Shown here one piece after another: positions 1 through 9,348 of a stretch of 64,000 nt of DNA. The stretch's first letter is position 1. Each line of letters opens with the position of its first letter. Made by a program: the position numbers and the translations under genes. Source of the DNA: Muricoccus nepalensis (GTDB taxonomy: Bacteria; Pseudomonadota; Alphaproteobacteria; Acetobacterales; Acetobacteraceae); NCBI RefSeq assembly GCF_006438825.1, contig NZ_RCZP01000005.1, forward strand, positions 62,001 through 126,000, written 5' to 3'. The notes below the pieces were generated by a model. The model did no database searches. It was not told the origin of the DNA and saw only the letters and a program-made list of their open reading frames with translations.

Positions 1-2
1 CC

Positions 3-332
3 GTGTTCCGGGATTCGACGCTCTTCCTGCTGGCGAAGCTGGCGCGGGTGATGCCGGACGCGGCCTACGCGTCCGGGCCCGGCCCCTACGGGCTGCCGCT
101 GCTCGGCTGGTTCCTCCTCCTCGGCGCGGCGGGCAGCTTCGGCATCGCGCTGTTGCTGCGGCTGGTGCCGCTGCCGGACCTTCTCTTCGGGGCGGTGGTG
201 GGGCTGGCCGCGGCCTGGCTCGTGCCGCAGCACCTGCCGCGGGGGACGCCGGACTGGGTGCCCTGGTTTACCGGCGCGGCCTGGGGATGGGGCACGGCCT
301 TCCTGCTGCGGCCGCTGGCGCTGCGTGGGTAG
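3..332 (+). CDS. Hypothetical membrane protein, possibly 5'-truncated by the window edge
   Basis: The reading frame is open from the window edge; the first possible start is GTG at base 3, so the true N-terminus may lie outside. The 109 visible residues hold about three hydrophobic segments (roughly residues 30-52, 55-72 and 86-104), so this is probably a small inner-membrane protein. I recognise no family. Its stop lies inside the start region of mobA (8-nt overlap), which suggests co-transcription with that gene. Function unknown. Confidence 0.5.
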   Translation: MFRDSTLFLLAKLARVMPDAAYASGPGPYGLPLLGWFLLLGAAGSFGIALLLRLVPLPDLLFGAVVGLAAAWLVPQHLPRGTPDWVPWFTGAAWGWGTAFLLRPLALRG

Positions 333-942
333 GGCGGGCGTCCTTGGCCTCGTGCTGGCCGGGGGGCTCGCGCGGCGCATGGGCGGGGGCGACAAGGCGC
401 TGCTGCCGCTGCTCGGGCGGCCGATGCTGGCGCACCTGCTGGCGCGGCTGGCGCCGCAGGTGGACGCCCTGGCGCTGAGCGCGAACGGCGATCCCGCGCG
501 GTTCCGGGAGGCCGCGCCGGGGATGGCGGTGGTGGCGGACCCCCTGCCCAGCCATCCCGGGCCGCTGGCGGGGATCCTCGCGGGGATGGAGCGGGCGGCG
601 GGGCTGGGGATGGGCTGGGTGCTCTCCGTGCCCGGGGACACACCGCTGGTTCCGAGCGACCTGGCGGCGCGGCTGGGCGCGGCCCTCGAGGGGTCCGGCG
701 CGGCGATCGCCTGCGCGGCCTCGGGCGGGCGGGCACACCCGCCGGTCGCGCTCTGGCCCGTGGGGCTGCGCGGGGACCTGCGGCGGGCGCTGCTGGCGGG
801 CGAGGGCAAGGTGAGCCGCTGGGCGGCGCCTCATGGGGTGGCGACGGTGGAGTGGGCGGGGGATCCCTTCCTCAACGCCAACGCGCCGGCGGATCTGCCG
901 GTGCTGGAGGCGGCGCTGCGGGGTCAGAACAGCCCGGCATAG
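325..942 (+). CDS. mobA: Molybdenum cofactor guanylyltransferase MobA
   Basis: MobA transfers GMP from GTP to molybdopterin-Mo to make the MGD cofactor used by DMSO-reductase-family enzymes. The 205-residue product starts at GTG and opens with the family signature LAGGLARRMGGGDKALLPLL (about residues 11-30; nucleotide-binding LAGGxxxRMG..DK) and carries a central SVPGDTPLVP metal/nucleotide motif. Length matches MobA (about 190-210 aa). It overlaps the upstream frame by 8 nt. Its 3' end overlaps the convergent moeA by 19 nt, giving a compact Mo-cofactor locus with moeA and mobB. Confidence 0.9.
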   Translation: MGRAGVLGLVLAGGLARRMGGGDKALLPLLGRPMLAHLLARLAPQVDALALSANGDPARFREAAPGMAVVADPLPSHPGPLAGILAGMERAAGLGMGWVLSVPGDTPLVPSDLAARLGAALEGSGAAIACAASGGRAHPPVALWPVGLRGDLRRALLAGEGKVSRWAAPHGVATVEWAGDPFLNANAPADLPVLEAALRGQNSPA

Positions 943-2162
943 GGGATGACGGCGACCGGGGTTCCCGGCTCGAGGGCGGTGAGGTCCTCGGGCAGCTCGG
1001 CCAGGGCGTCGGTGCGGGCGAGGGAGGCGAGGAGGCCGGCGCCGTCGCGGGGGTAGCGGTGGGCCTCGCCGCCGATCAGCCAGACGCGGAGGTACTCGCG
1101 CCGTCCCGGCTTCTTGCGGTGGGCGAAGGCGGCGATGGCGGTCAGGCGCGGCAGGGGCCGCGGGAGGGCGCCGGCGAGGCGGAGCACCAGGGGCCGCGCA
1201 AGGTGCAGGAAGGCGACCACGGCGGCGACAGGGTTTCCGGGCAGGCCGAGGACCGGGGTGCCGGCGATGGTGCCCATGGCCGCGGGCTTGCCGGGCTTCA
1301 CGGCGAGCTTCCAGAAGTGCAGCGCGCCGCCGGCCTCGATGGCCTGGCGGACGTGGTCCTCCTCCCCGGCGGAGACGCCGCCGGAGGTGAGGAGGAGGTC
1401 GTGGGCGGCCGCGGCGGCGCGGAGGGCCTCGGCGGTGGCCCCCGCGCGGTCGGGGAGGATGCCGAGGTCGCGCGCCTCCGCCGGCAGGGCGTCCAGCAGG
1501 GCGAGCAGGGTGTGGCGGTTGCTGTCGTGGCGGGCGGCGGGGCCAAGGGGCTGGCCAGGCTCGACGAGCTCGTCCCCGGTACTGAAGACGCCGACCACGG
1601 GGCGGCGGGCGACGCGGAGCGCGGGGCGGCCGAGGGCGGCGGCGAGGCCGATGGCGGCGGCGTCCAGCCGGTGGCCGGCCGGGAGGGCGAGCTCGCCGCG
1701 GGCGAGATCCTCGCCGGCGGGGCGGATGTTGGCGCCGGCCGGCAGGGCCGCGGGAAGGGTGACGGCGCCGCCCTCGGCCGCCGCGTCCTCCTGCAGGGCG
1801 ACGGCGTCGGCGCCCGCGGGCACGGGGGCGCCGGTGAGGACGCGGGCGGCGGTGCCGGGGGCGAGCGGGGCGGCGGGCTGCCCGGCGGCGACGCGGGCCG
1901 CGAGCGGGAGGGTGCCGCCGGGCGGCCGGTCGGCGCGGCGGAAGGCGTAGCCGTCGACGGCGCTGTTGGCGAAGGGGGGGAGGTCGGCGGGGGCGGTCAG
2001 GTCCTCGGCGAGGACGCGGCCGCGGGCAGCGCGGAGGGGGACCGTCTCCGTGCCGTGCAGGGGGGCGACGCGGGCGGCGACGAGGGCGGCGGCCTCCTCG
2101 ACCGACAGGAGGGCGCCCTCCCCGCCGAAGCAGTCGCCGGGGGCGCCGGTCAGCCCGGCCAT
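924..2162 (-). CDS. moeA: Molybdopterin molybdenumtransferase MoeA
   Basis: MoeA inserts molybdate into adenylated molybdopterin. The 412-residue product has the expected order: an N-terminal segment with PPFANSAVDGYAFR, a middle region with GVFSTGDEL and DSNRHTL (MoCF-binding domain), a GGVSAGEEDHVRQAIE catalytic stretch, then KPGKPAAMG and LPGNPVA near the C-terminal domain. The start at 2162 was chosen because the MoeA fold begins there; the open frame extends further upstream through mobB without homology. The start lies 13 nt inside the mobB end, so the two are translationally coupled. Confidence 0.9.
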   Translation of the reverse strand: MAGLTGAPGDCFGGEGALLSVEEAAALVAARVAPLHGTETVPLRAARGRVLAEDLTAPADLPPFANSAVDGYAFRRADRPPGGTLPLAARVAAGQPAAPLAPGTAARVLTGAPVPAGADAVALQEDAAAEGGAVTLPAALPAGANIRPAGEDLARGELALPAGHRLDAAAIGLAAALGRPALRVARRPVVGVFSTGDELVEPGQPLGPAARHDSNRHTLLALLDALPAEARDLGILPDRAGATAEALRAAAAAHDLLLTSGGVSAGEEDHVRQAIEAGGALHFWKLAVKPGKPAAMGTIAGTPVLGLPGNPVAAVVAFLHLARPLVLRLAGALPRPLPRLTAIAAFAHRKKPGRREYLRVWLIGGEAHRYPRDGAGLLASLARTDALAELPEDLTALEPGTPVAVIPYAGLF

Positions 2163-2650
2163 GGGGCCGCGTGCTCCAGCGCGAGGGCGCCGATGGCGGG
2201 GATGTCGTCCAGCGCCGCGTGGGGCAGGCAGCCGGGCGGCGGGGTGTCGGCGGCGACGGCGCGGATGGCGGGGTCCTCCGGGTGCAGCCAGGGCTTGCCG
2301 TTGGCGGCGCGATGGACCTCGATCTTGGGGTGGGGATCGCGCCGGAAGCCCTCCACGATCACGAGATCGACGGGGTCGAGATGGGCGAGGAGGGCGAGGA
2401 GGGGCGGCTCGGGCGCGCCGCGCAGCTCCGTCATCAACGCCCAGCGGCGGGAGGAGGCGACGAGGACCTGGCTCGCGCCCGCCAGGCGGTGGGTGTGGCT
2501 GTCCTTGCCGGGCCGGTCGACGTCGAACTCGTGGTGGGCGTGCTTGATGGTGGAGATCGCGAGGCCCCGGGCGGTGAGCCAGGGGATAAGGGCGGCCAGC
2601 AGGGTGGTCTTGCCGGCGCCGCTCCAGCCGGCGAGGCCGATCAGCCGCAT
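2150..2650 (-). CDS. mobB: Molybdopterin-guanine dinucleotide biosynthesis adaptor MobB
   Basis: MobB is a GTP-binding partner of MobA in MGD synthesis. The 166-residue product has an N-terminal P-loop (GWSGAGKTT, about residues 8-16), then STIKHAHHEFDVDRPGKDS and a conserved VIVEGFRRDPHPKIEV segment, all diagnostic of MobB. It is first in a two-gene minus-strand unit with moeA (13-nt overlap). About 134 nt separate its start from the divergent oxidoreductase gene, so the promoter is probably in that gap. Confidence 0.9.
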   Translation of the reverse strand: MRLIGLAGWSGAGKTTLLAALIPWLTARGLAISTIKHAHHEFDVDRPGKDSHTHRLAGASQVLVASSRRWALMTELRGAPEPPLLALLAHLDPVDLVIVEGFRRDPHPKIEVHRAANGKPWLHPEDPAIRAVAADTPPPGCLPHAALDDIPAIGALALEHAAPWPG

Positions 2651-2784
2651 CGGAGGGGGGGCATGGCGGGGGGTCCTCGTGGGTCGGGGGGTGCGGCTCT
2701 AGCGCCGCGCGGGGCGGCGCGCCAGTTGTTAGGCCGCCCCCCGGGCTTGGGGGACGTGGTGGACACCGAGGACAGGAACGCCTG

Positions 2785-3786
2785 ATGGCCGAGAACAACC
2801 TCCGCATCCTTCTCCGCGCGCGGCCGGAGGGGCGGGTCGGGCCCGAGCACTTCGAGGTCTCCGAGGCCCCTCCCCCCGCCCCGCGCCCGGGCGAGGCGCT
2901 GCTGCGGAACCGGTTCCTCTCGCTCGACCCCTACATGCGCGGGCGGATGAGCGCGGCGAAGTCCTACTCGGCGCCGGTCGAGATCGGGGCGGTGATGGAG
3001 GGGCAGTGCGTCGCCCAGGTGGAGGAGGACCCGACGGGGCGCTTTCAGCGGGGAGACTGGGTGTTGGGCGGCTTCGGCTGGCAGCGCTTCTCGGCCGTGC
3101 CGGCGGCGGGGCTGCGGAAGCTGGAGGAGGACGGCGCGCCGATGACGACGGCGCTCGGCGTGCTGGGGATGCCGGGGACCACGGCCTGGGTGGGCACGAC
3201 GGAGCTCGCGCGGCCGCGGCCGGGGGAGACCTTCGTGGTCTCGGCGGCCTCGGGCGCGGTGGGGAGCGTGGCGGGGCAGATCGCGGCGCGGATGGGCGCG
3301 CGGGTGGTGGGCATCGCCGGCGGGCCGGAGAAATGCGCCTTCGTGCGGGAGGAGCTCGGCTTCGGGGAATGCGTGGACCACCGGGGCGAGGACTTCGCGG
3401 AGCGCCTGCGCGCGGCCTGCCCGGAGGGGATCGACGCCTATTTCGAGAACGTCGGCGGCGCCGTGCAGAAGGCGGTGTTCCCGCTGCTGAACGACTTCGG
3501 GCGGGTGGCCTTCTGCGGGATGGTGGCGGAGTACAACGACGCGGAGCCGGCGCCGGGGCCGAACCTGATGCAGCTGGTGAGGAAGCGGCTTTCCCTGCGG
3601 GGGTTCATCGTGAGCGACCACCCGCGGGCTTTCGCGGACTGGCGGCGGATCGGGGGCGGATGGGTGCGGGACCGGTCGCTGCGCTACCGCGAGGAGGTGG
3701 TGAAGGGCCTGGACAAGGCGCCGGAGGCCTTCATGGGGCTGCTGGCCGGGAAGAACTTCGGGAAGCTCGTTGTGGAGGTGACCTGA
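2785..3786 (+). CDS. NADP-dependent medium-chain oxidoreductase (CurA / prostaglandin-reductase-like)
   Basis: A 333-residue member of the zinc-free MDR superfamily, in the branch holding CurA and leukotriene B4 12-hydroxydehydrogenase-like alkenal/one reductases, which use NADPH to reduce activated double bonds. Visible signatures are SLDPYMRGRM (about 47-56), a Rossmann dinucleotide motif AASGAVGSVAGQIAAR (about 154-169), and YFENVGG near 220. The Cys/His pattern of zinc MDRs is absent. Length is typical (about 330-345). It stands alone between divergent mobB and an M20 hydrolase. The exact substrate cannot be told from sequence. Confidence 0.8.
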   Translation: MAENNLRILLRARPEGRVGPEHFEVSEAPPPAPRPGEALLRNRFLSLDPYMRGRMSAAKSYSAPVEIGAVMEGQCVAQVEEDPTGRFQRGDWVLGGFGWQRFSAVPAAGLRKLEEDGAPMTTALGVLGMPGTTAWVGTTELARPRPGETFVVSAASGAVGSVAGQIAARMGARVVGIAGGPEKCAFVREELGFGECVDHRGEDFAERLRAACPEGIDAYFENVGGAVQKAVFPLLNDFGRVAFCGMVAEYNDAEPAPGPNLMQLVRKRLSLRGFIVSDHPRAFADWRRIGGGWVRDRSLRYREEVVKGLDKAPEAFMGLLAGKNFGKLVVEVT

Positions 3787-3812
3787 AGGGTTCCGATGAC
3801 TAGAATCGGGGC

Positions 3813-5249
3813 ATGAAGAACGACCCCATCGCGCTCGACCACCTCGACGGCCTCGTGGAGGCCAAAGCGCCGGCCTACGCGGCGCTGTCGGACCTCATCT
3901 GGGGCATGCCGGAGCTGCGCTTCGCCGAGCACCGCTCGGTGGAGGCGCAGATCGCGCAGCTGGAGGCGGAGGGGTTCCGGGTGACGCGGAACGTGGCGGG
4001 GATCCCGACCGCCTTCGTGGCCGAGGCCGGCGAGGGCGGGCCGGTGATCGGCTTCCTCGGCGAGTTCGACGCGCTGGCCGGCCTGTCGCAGGAGGCGGGG
4101 GTGGCGGAGAAGCGGCCGCTGGAGGCCGGGGGGAACGGGCACGGCTGCGGGCACAACCTGCTGGGCGCGGGCGCGATGCTGGCGGCGGTCTCGGCCCGCG
4201 ACGCGCTGCGCGAGGCGGGGATGCCCGGGCGCGTGCGCTACTACGGCTGCCCCGGCGAGGAGGGCGGGTCGGGCAAGACCTTCATGGCGCGGGAGGGGGC
4301 CTTCGACGACCTCGACGCCGCCGTGACCTGGCATCCCGGCGCCTTCAACGCGGTGATGTCGGTGCGCAACCTCGCGAACTACCAGGTCTACTTCCGCTTC
4401 AAGGGGAAGGCGGCGCACGCGGCGGGGTCGCCGCATCTCGGGCGCTCCGCGCTGGACGCGGTGGAGCTGATGAACGTGGGCGTGAACTACCTCCGCGAGC
4501 ACATGCCGCAGGAGGCGCGGGTCCACTACGCCATCACCAATTCCGGCGGCGTCTCGCCCAACGTGGTGCAGGCGGAGGCGGAGGTGCTCTACCTCGTGCG
4601 GGCGCCGCGGGTGGCGGAGGCGCGCGCGCTGCTCGAGCGGGTGAAGGACTGCGCGAAGGGGGCCGCGATCATGACGGGGACCTCCTGGTCCTTCGAGATC
4701 GACAAGGCGTGCTCGGAGCTGCTGCAGAACCGGACGCTGGAGACCGCGCTGCACGGGAACTTCCAGGCGCTCGGCGCGCCCGCCTACGACGAGGCGGACC
4801 GGCGCTTCGCGGGGGAGATCCGGGCCTCGCTGAGCGCGGAGGACATCGCCTCGGAGGTGGCGAGCTTCGGGGCGGACCCGGCGCTGGCGGAGGCGGGGCT
4901 GCACGACGGGGTGCTGCCCTTCGACGGCACGCCGCTGGTGCAGGCGGGCTCCACCGATGTCGGCGACGTCTCGCAGATCGTGCCGACGGTGCAGGCCTGG
5001 GGGGCCTGCTGGGCGGTGGGCACGCCCTTCCACACCTGGCAGGCGGTGGCGCAGGGGCGCTCGGCCCACGCGCACAAGGGCATGGCGCAGGCGGCGAAGG
5101 TGATGGCGGCGACGGCGCTGGACGGGTTCCGGGACCCGGAGCTTCTCGCGCGGGCGAAGGCGGAGCTGGCCCAGCGGCGGGGCGGGGCGGCCTATGCCTG
5201 CCCGATCCCGCCGGAGGTGGCGGCGCCGCCGCTGCGCAAGCGGGGCTGA
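3813..5249 (+). CDS. M20 family amidohydrolase (AbgB-like aminobenzoyl-glutamate/amino-acid amide hydrolase)
   Basis: A 478-residue zinc-dependent M20 peptidase-family hydrolase. Metal-site motifs are visible: GEFDALAGLSQ (about residues 75-85), GHGCGHNLLGAGA (about 108-120), CPGEEGGSGKT (about 147-157) and a late SAHAHKGMA. The GEFDAL/HGCGHN combination and length place it near the AbgB subunit of p-aminobenzoyl-glutamate hydrolase rather than the shorter hippurate hydrolases. No abgA or abgT partner is adjacent. It begins 26 nt after the oxidoreductase stop, so the two may be co-transcribed. Actual substrate unknown. Confidence 0.8.
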   Translation: MKNDPIALDHLDGLVEAKAPAYAALSDLIWGMPELRFAEHRSVEAQIAQLEAEGFRVTRNVAGIPTAFVAEAGEGGPVIGFLGEFDALAGLSQEAGVAEKRPLEAGGNGHGCGHNLLGAGAMLAAVSARDALREAGMPGRVRYYGCPGEEGGSGKTFMAREGAFDDLDAAVTWHPGAFNAVMSVRNLANYQVYFRFKGKAAHAAGSPHLGRSALDAVELMNVGVNYLREHMPQEARVHYAITNSGGVSPNVVQAEAEVLYLVRAPRVAEARALLERVKDCAKGAAIMTGTSWSFEIDKACSELLQNRTLETALHGNFQALGAPAYDEADRRFAGEIRASLSAEDIASEVASFGADPALAEAGLHDGVLPFDGTPLVQAGSTDVGDVSQIVPTVQAWGACWAVGTPFHTWQAVAQGRSAHAHKGMAQAAKVMAATALDGFRDPELLARAKAELAQRRGGAAYACPIPPEVAAPPLRKRG

Positions 5250-5634
5250 GAGCGGCCGCGGTGTAAGGGGAGGCGTGCCATCCCCGTTTCCGACCCTGGC
5301 GGCCGGCGACCTTGTGCCGCCGGCTTCCCGTTGCGCGTCGACGTGGTTCCGGGGTGGACATGCTGCCGGACGAGCTGATCGAGGGCGCGATCCGCGTGCT
5401 GCTGGGGCTGCTGGGCTTCGTGTAGCGCGCAGGGTCTGCCCAACCGTCGCGGCAGGGCCGGTTCGCGGCCCGCCGCCGTTCCTCGCGACGGCCCGGGGCC
5501 GGGAAGACCTGCGAGGAAAGCGTTACTGCCAGGGCCGCGATCCCGCTAAGGGTCGGGCAGGCGTGCGACGCGCCCGTGGCGCCGTGACGGCGCCGTCCCG
5601 CGCTCCCCGCGCCCAGACACCCGAAAGAACCCCC
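5250..5634. other. Non-coding gap (385 nt) with one tiny candidate ORF
   Basis: Between the M20 hydrolase and the transglutaminase-like gene I see no recognisable gene. A 21-codon ATG frame at 5360-5425 on the plus strand would make a hydrophobic peptide ending LLGLLGFV, but it lacks a convincing ribosome site and is too short to support. The rest is GC-rich sequence without an obvious terminator. Confidence 0.4.
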
Positions 5635-6444
5635 GTGCAAATCCAGGTTGGCTACAAGCTCGACTACGAGCTTCCCCGGGCCACGCCGATGGTCGTGATG
5701 CTCACCATCCATCCGAGCCGGGCCGAGGACATCCTCGTGGCGGAGGCGCCGGTCTTTGATCCGCCGGTGGCCGTCACGCCCTATGCCGACCGCTTCGGCA
5801 ATGTCGGCAGCCGGCTCGTCGCGCCGCCCGGGCGCTTCACGATGACCAACAGCGCCCTGGTGCGGGACAGCGGGCAGCCCGATCGGATCGTGCCGGACGC
5901 GGCGGAGCACCGGGTGGAGGACCTACCCGACGAGGCCGTCGGCTTCCTGCTGGGCAGCCGGTACTGCGAGACGGACCTCCTGTCCGACACCGCCTTCGAA
6001 CTGTTCGGGCAGGTGCCGGCCGGCTGGGGACGCGTGCAGGCGATCTGCGATTACGTGCACCGGCACATCGCCTTCGACTACCAGGCGGCGCGGGCGACGC
6101 GGACGGCGGTGCAGGCCTTCCAGGAGGGGACAGGCGTTTGCCGCGACTACGCGCATCTGGCGGTCACCTTCTGCCGCTGCCTGAACATCCCCGCGCGCTA
6201 CTGCACGGGGTACCTGGGCGACATGGGGACGCCGCAGCCCTGGGGCACGCCGGACTTCGCGGCCTGGTTCGAGGTGTATCTCGGTGGGGCCTGGCACACC
6301 TTCGACGCGCGGAACAACACGCCGCGGATAGGGCGCATCCTGCTGGCGCGCGGGCGGGACGCGACGGACGTGGCGATCACGACGACCTTCGGGGCGAACC
6401 GGCTGAGCGGCTTCGCGGTGCGGACGGACGAGGTGGCGGGCTGA
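5635..6444 (+). CDS. Transglutaminase-like cysteine peptidase family protein
   Basis: A 269-residue protein with the bacterial transglutaminase-like fold. The catalytic triad is readable: Cys in GTGVCRDYAHLAVTFCR (about residues 164-180), His in GAWHTFDARNN (about 220-230), and Asp in the same segment. The N-terminal part (YKLDYELPRATPMVVML) is the usual beta-sandwich seen in these proteins. GTG at 5635 was chosen because recognisable family sequence starts there, although the frame stays open for about 440 nt upstream. Such proteins are thought to be peptidases or amidases acting on isopeptides; the true substrate is unknown. Confidence 0.8.
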   Translation: MQIQVGYKLDYELPRATPMVVMLTIHPSRAEDILVAEAPVFDPPVAVTPYADRFGNVGSRLVAPPGRFTMTNSALVRDSGQPDRIVPDAAEHRVEDLPDEAVGFLLGSRYCETDLLSDTAFELFGQVPAGWGRVQAICDYVHRHIAFDYQAARATRTAVQAFQEGTGVCRDYAHLAVTFCRCLNIPARYCTGYLGDMGTPQPWGTPDFAAWFEVYLGGAWHTFDARNNTPRIGRILLARGRDATDVAITTTFGANRLSGFAVRTDEVAG

Positions 6445-6680
6445 TCCAGGCGGGGGGGTGCGGAGGCCATTGGGAGAGAGGAGTTCTCCCTTCCGGACCC
6501 GCCCTCATCGTTGTTTCGAGGCTCCCGCGGAACGCGGAGCCGAGGCTTCCCCCGTGTTGCCAGCAGGCCCCTGGCCGGCGGCGCTTCCCCTTCTCCGGGG
6601 CATCCACGGCAGTCCTGCAGGAAAGGATGAGGGGTTCGGGAAGAATTCCTTCTCTCCGGCTCTCCTCCAGCGCTTGATCG

Positions 6681-7667
6681 TCAGTCCTGCCGGATGCCCA
6701 GCGCCGCGACGGCGCCGCCGATGTCGCGGACCTGCTGCGCGACGAGGGCGGTGAACTCCGTCGGGCCGAGCGGGGCGCCGGTGATGCCGCGCTCGTCCAG
6801 GCGGCGGCGCATCTCGGGGGTCGCGAGGGCGGCGACGCTCTCGGCGCGCAGGCGCTCGGCGATCAGTGCGGGCAGGCCGGCGGGGGCGCTGAGGCCGAGC
6901 CAGTTGTCGATCTTGATGCCGGGGTAGCCGAGCTCCGCCATGGTGGGGACCTCGGGCGCCAGCGGCTGGCGGGCGCTGGCGGTGACGGCGAAGGCGCGGA
7001 GGCGGCCGGCGCGGATGTTCTCGACGGTGTCGGGCAGGACGTCAAAGCCGAGGGGGAGCGAGCCGCCGAGGAGCTCCGCCTGCATGGGCGCGCTGCCGCG
7101 GTAGGGGATGTGGCTGAGCTGGAGGCCCGCCTCGCGCTCGAGCAGCACGCCGAGGATGTGGGGCACGGAGCCGACGCCGGAGGAGCCGTAGGGGACGGGG
7201 CCGGGCTGCGCCTTGATCCAGGCGATGAGCCCCGCAAGGTCGGTCGCGGGGACGAGGTCCTTGTTCGCGGTGATGACGGCGGGCGTGGTGCCGAGGAAGG
7301 CGACGTGGGCGAAGGAGGCGACGGGGTCGTAGCCGGGCCGGGCGTAGAGCGGGGGCGAGGTGACGATGGGCGCGGTGTTGGAGAGCATGAGCGTGTAGCC
7401 GTCGGCCGGCTGGGCCGCGACGTGGGAGGCGCCGAGGGTGCCGCCGGCGCCGGGGCGGTTGTCCACCACGAAGCGCGCGTTCATGCGCTGCGACAGGACG
7501 TCGGCCATGACGCGGGCGACGATGTCGGAGGCGCCGCCCGGCGGGAAGGTGACGACGATGCGCACGGGCCGGCTCGGCCAGGGGGCGGTCTCGGCGCGGG
7601 CGGCGCGGGGGAGGGCCGGCGCGAGCGCCAGGCCGGGGAGCGCGAGGAGGGCGGAACGGCGGCGCAT
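6681..7667 (-). CDS. Bug/TctC-family tripartite tricarboxylate transporter substrate-binding protein
   Basis: A 328-residue periplasmic binding protein. Residues 1-26 form a signal peptide (MRRRSALLALPGLALAPA, cleaved near ARAE). Family motifs follow: WPSRPVRIVVTFPPGG, DNRPGAGGTLGA, DGYTLMLSN and VPTMAELGYPG. Start 7667 was preferred over an in-frame ATG 60 nt upstream because it begins the signal peptide and has GGAG a few bases before it. There are no tctA/tctB membrane genes nearby, so it is an orphan receptor, as is common for the expanded Bug families of Betaproteobacteria and Acetobacteraceae. Ligand not predictable; usually a carboxylate. Confidence 0.85.
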   Translation of the reverse strand: MRRRSALLALPGLALAPALPRAARAETAPWPSRPVRIVVTFPPGGASDIVARVMADVLSQRMNARFVVDNRPGAGGTLGASHVAAQPADGYTLMLSNTAPIVTSPPLYARPGYDPVASFAHVAFLGTTPAVITANKDLVPATDLAGLIAWIKAQPGPVPYGSSGVGSVPHILGVLLEREAGLQLSHIPYRGSAPMQAELLGGSLPLGFDVLPDTVENIRAGRLRAFAVTASARQPLAPEVPTMAELGYPGIKIDNWLGLSAPAGLPALIAERLRAESVAALATPEMRRRLDERGITGAPLGPTEFTALVAQQVRDIGGAVAALGIRQD

Positions 7668-7856
7668 CGGGAACTCCGCGCACCGGGGGCGGTGCGATGA
7701 CGGGCGGGGGCGGTGCCTGTCGGGCATGGACAGACGGAGCCGAGGCTAGCACGGCGCGTGCCAGCTCCGCACGGCAACGTGAGCGCATCCTCCCTGCCCT
7801 GCCCGCTGCCTTCCGGCCCTGGCCAAGGCCCGACGGGCGGGGGATGCTCGGCGGGG

Positions 7857-8552
7857 ATGCACAGCCGACGCCGCCTTCTCCTCGCCCTTCCAGCCCTGGC
7901 CGGCCCGCTTGCCGGCTGCGGGACGGCGCCGGCGACCTTCGAGGGCAAGGGGCCGCCCTTCCGGCCGGAGGAGTTCTTCGCGGGGCGGCTGCGGAGCGCG
8001 GGCCTCTTCGTCACGCGGCTGGGGGGCATCGAGGGCTGGTTCAACGCCCGCCTGGTGGGCGCCTGGGATGGCGCGACCCTCACCTTCGACGAGTACTTCC
8101 GCTACGAGGACGGCTTCGAGGACCGCCGCTTCTGGCGGCTGCGCCGCGACCCCGCGGAGCCCGGCGGCGGGGCCTGGCTGGGGGAGGCGACGGACGCGAC
8201 CGGCCCGGTGCGGGGGCGGGCCGTGGGCAACGCCTTCCACCTGGAGCACGAGCTCGACATGCCGAGCCTGTCCGGCCGGCGTCGGCGGCTGGCCTTCGAC
8301 CAGTGGTTCGTGCGCACCGGGGAGGACGTCGCGCTCTCGCGCGCGGCGGTGAGCTGGCACGGGGTGCAGGTCGGCGTGGCGCAGGTCTCCTTCCAGCGGC
8401 TCTCCCAGGGGGTGACGGAGGGCGCGGTGGTGGCCGGGCAGGCGGCACGGGAGGAGATGCAGGCGGCGCCGCGGGGAGCGGCCCCCGGGCCGCCCGGGCG
8501 CGATCCGGGGCGCGACCCGGGGCGGGTGATGAACGCGCCGCCGCGGCGCTGA
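7857..8552 (+). CDS. DUF3833-type lipoprotein
   Basis: A 231-residue product. Residues 1-21 are a lipoprotein signal ending in a lipobox, LAGC, so the mature protein is probably membrane-anchored through Cys. The body ([40 protein letters not shown] and a C-terminal [16 protein letters not shown]) matches the DUF3833 pattern. Function of this family is unknown. Start 7857 was chosen because it opens the signal sequence; the frame is open about 144 nt further upstream. The tail (about residues 195-231) is Pro/Gly/Arg-rich and looks disordered. It is divergent from the Bug gene and 56 nt ahead of the sixA-like gene. Confidence 0.7.
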   Translation: MHSRRRLLLALPALAGPLAGCGTAPATFEGKGPPFRPEEFFAGRLRSAGLFVTRLGGIEGWFNARLVGAWDGATLTFDEYFRYEDGFEDRRFWRLRRDPAEPGGGAWLGEATDATGPVRGRAVGNAFHLEHELDMPSLSGRRRRLAFDQWFVRTGEDVALSRAAVSWHGVQVGVAQVSFQRLSQGVTEGAVVAGQAAREEMQAAPRGAAPGPPGRDPGRDPGRVMNAPPRR

Positions 8553-8608
8553 GGGGCGCCGGGCGGGGCCCCCGCGACAGGCGGCGGCGCCTGTGGCAGG
8601 CTGGGGCC

Positions 8609-9136
8609 ATGCACCAGTTGCTCCTGCTGCGGCACGCGAAATCGGCCTGGGACGACCCGGCCCTCTCGGACCACGCCCGGCCGCTGAACGCGCGCGGCCG
8701 GCGCGCCGCCGCCGCCATGGCCGGGGCGATGCGCGGCCTGGGGCTGCGGCCGCAGCTCGTGCTCGTCTCCTCCTCCCGCCGCACGCTGCAGACGCTCGAG
8801 ACGCTCGGCACGCTGGAGGGGCCGCCGCGGGTGGAGCCGATGGACGACCTCTACCTCGCGCCCTGGACGCGGCTGCTGGACGCGGTGCGGGAGGTGCCGG
8901 AGGAGGTCGGGAGCGTGCTGCTCATCGCTCACAACCCGGGCCTGCACGATCTGGCGCTGGCGCTGGCCGGCGAGGGATCCGATTCGGAAGGAGCGCCCCC
9001 GGCGCTGGCGGAGGCCTATCCGACGGCGGCGCTGGCGGAGTTCGCGATCGAGGGGGAATGGCGCGGCCTCTCCCCCGGCGGCGCGCGGCTGGTCCGCTTC
9101 CTGCAACCGAGCGACCTGCCCGAAATGGCGGCCTGA
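8609..9136 (+). CDS. sixA: SixA-like phosphohistidine phosphatase (histidine phosphatase superfamily)
   Basis: A 175-residue protein of the histidine phosphatase superfamily. The catalytic RHG-type motif appears as [10 protein letters not shown] (about residues 4-13) with the SixA-specific RHAKS form. Supporting residues include [10 protein letters not shown] (about 53-62) and the second catalytic His in [12 protein letters not shown] (about 106-117). SixA removes phosphate from phosphohistidine on Hpt or PTS domains, though alphaproteobacterial homologues are uncharacterised. Start 8609 gives the motif at the N-terminus as expected. It probably forms a short unit with the upstream lipoprotein gene. 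Confidence 0.8.
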   Translation: MHQLLLLRHAKSAWDDPALSDHARPLNARGRRAAAAMAGAMRGLGLRPQLVLVSSSRRTLQTLETLGTLEGPPRVEPMDDLYLAPWTRLLDAVREVPEEVGSVLLIAHNPGLHDLALALAGEGSDSEGAPPALAEAYPTAALAEFAIEGEWRGLSPGGARLVRFLQPSDLPEMAA

Positions 9137-9220
9137 CACGCCCGCGTGATCCTCCCGGGCGCTTCCCAGGGTCGGAGCGCGCGCCGGGCCGTGCCGCCGC
9201 CCCCTCCCCGGGGCGGTGGA

Positions 9221-9248
9221 TGGACAAGCGCGCGGGTCGGCCTATCTT
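9221..9248 (+). promoter_or_regulatory. Candidate sigma70-type promoter of gltA
   Basis: TGGACA (9221-9226, 5/6 to the -35 consensus) is followed after 16 nt by TATCTT (9243-9248, 4/6 to the -10 consensus). This lies about 100 nt ahead of the gltA start in the 212-nt gap after sixA. It is a pattern match by eye only. Confidence 0.35.
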
Positions 9249-9348
9249 GCGCCGCACCACGGGGCCTTGGTTGGGAAGCATCCGTTCCGCCGCCCCGCCC
9301 TTTGCCCCATCAACACGGCCGGGCGGACCGGTCGGCGAGGATCAACGC

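Noticed and set aside
852-2702. A 616-codon open frame on the plus strand opposite moeA and mobB
   Set aside because: Its translation is low-complexity (Gly/Ala/Arg-rich) and lies opposite clear homologues; high-GC DNA gives such shadow frames.
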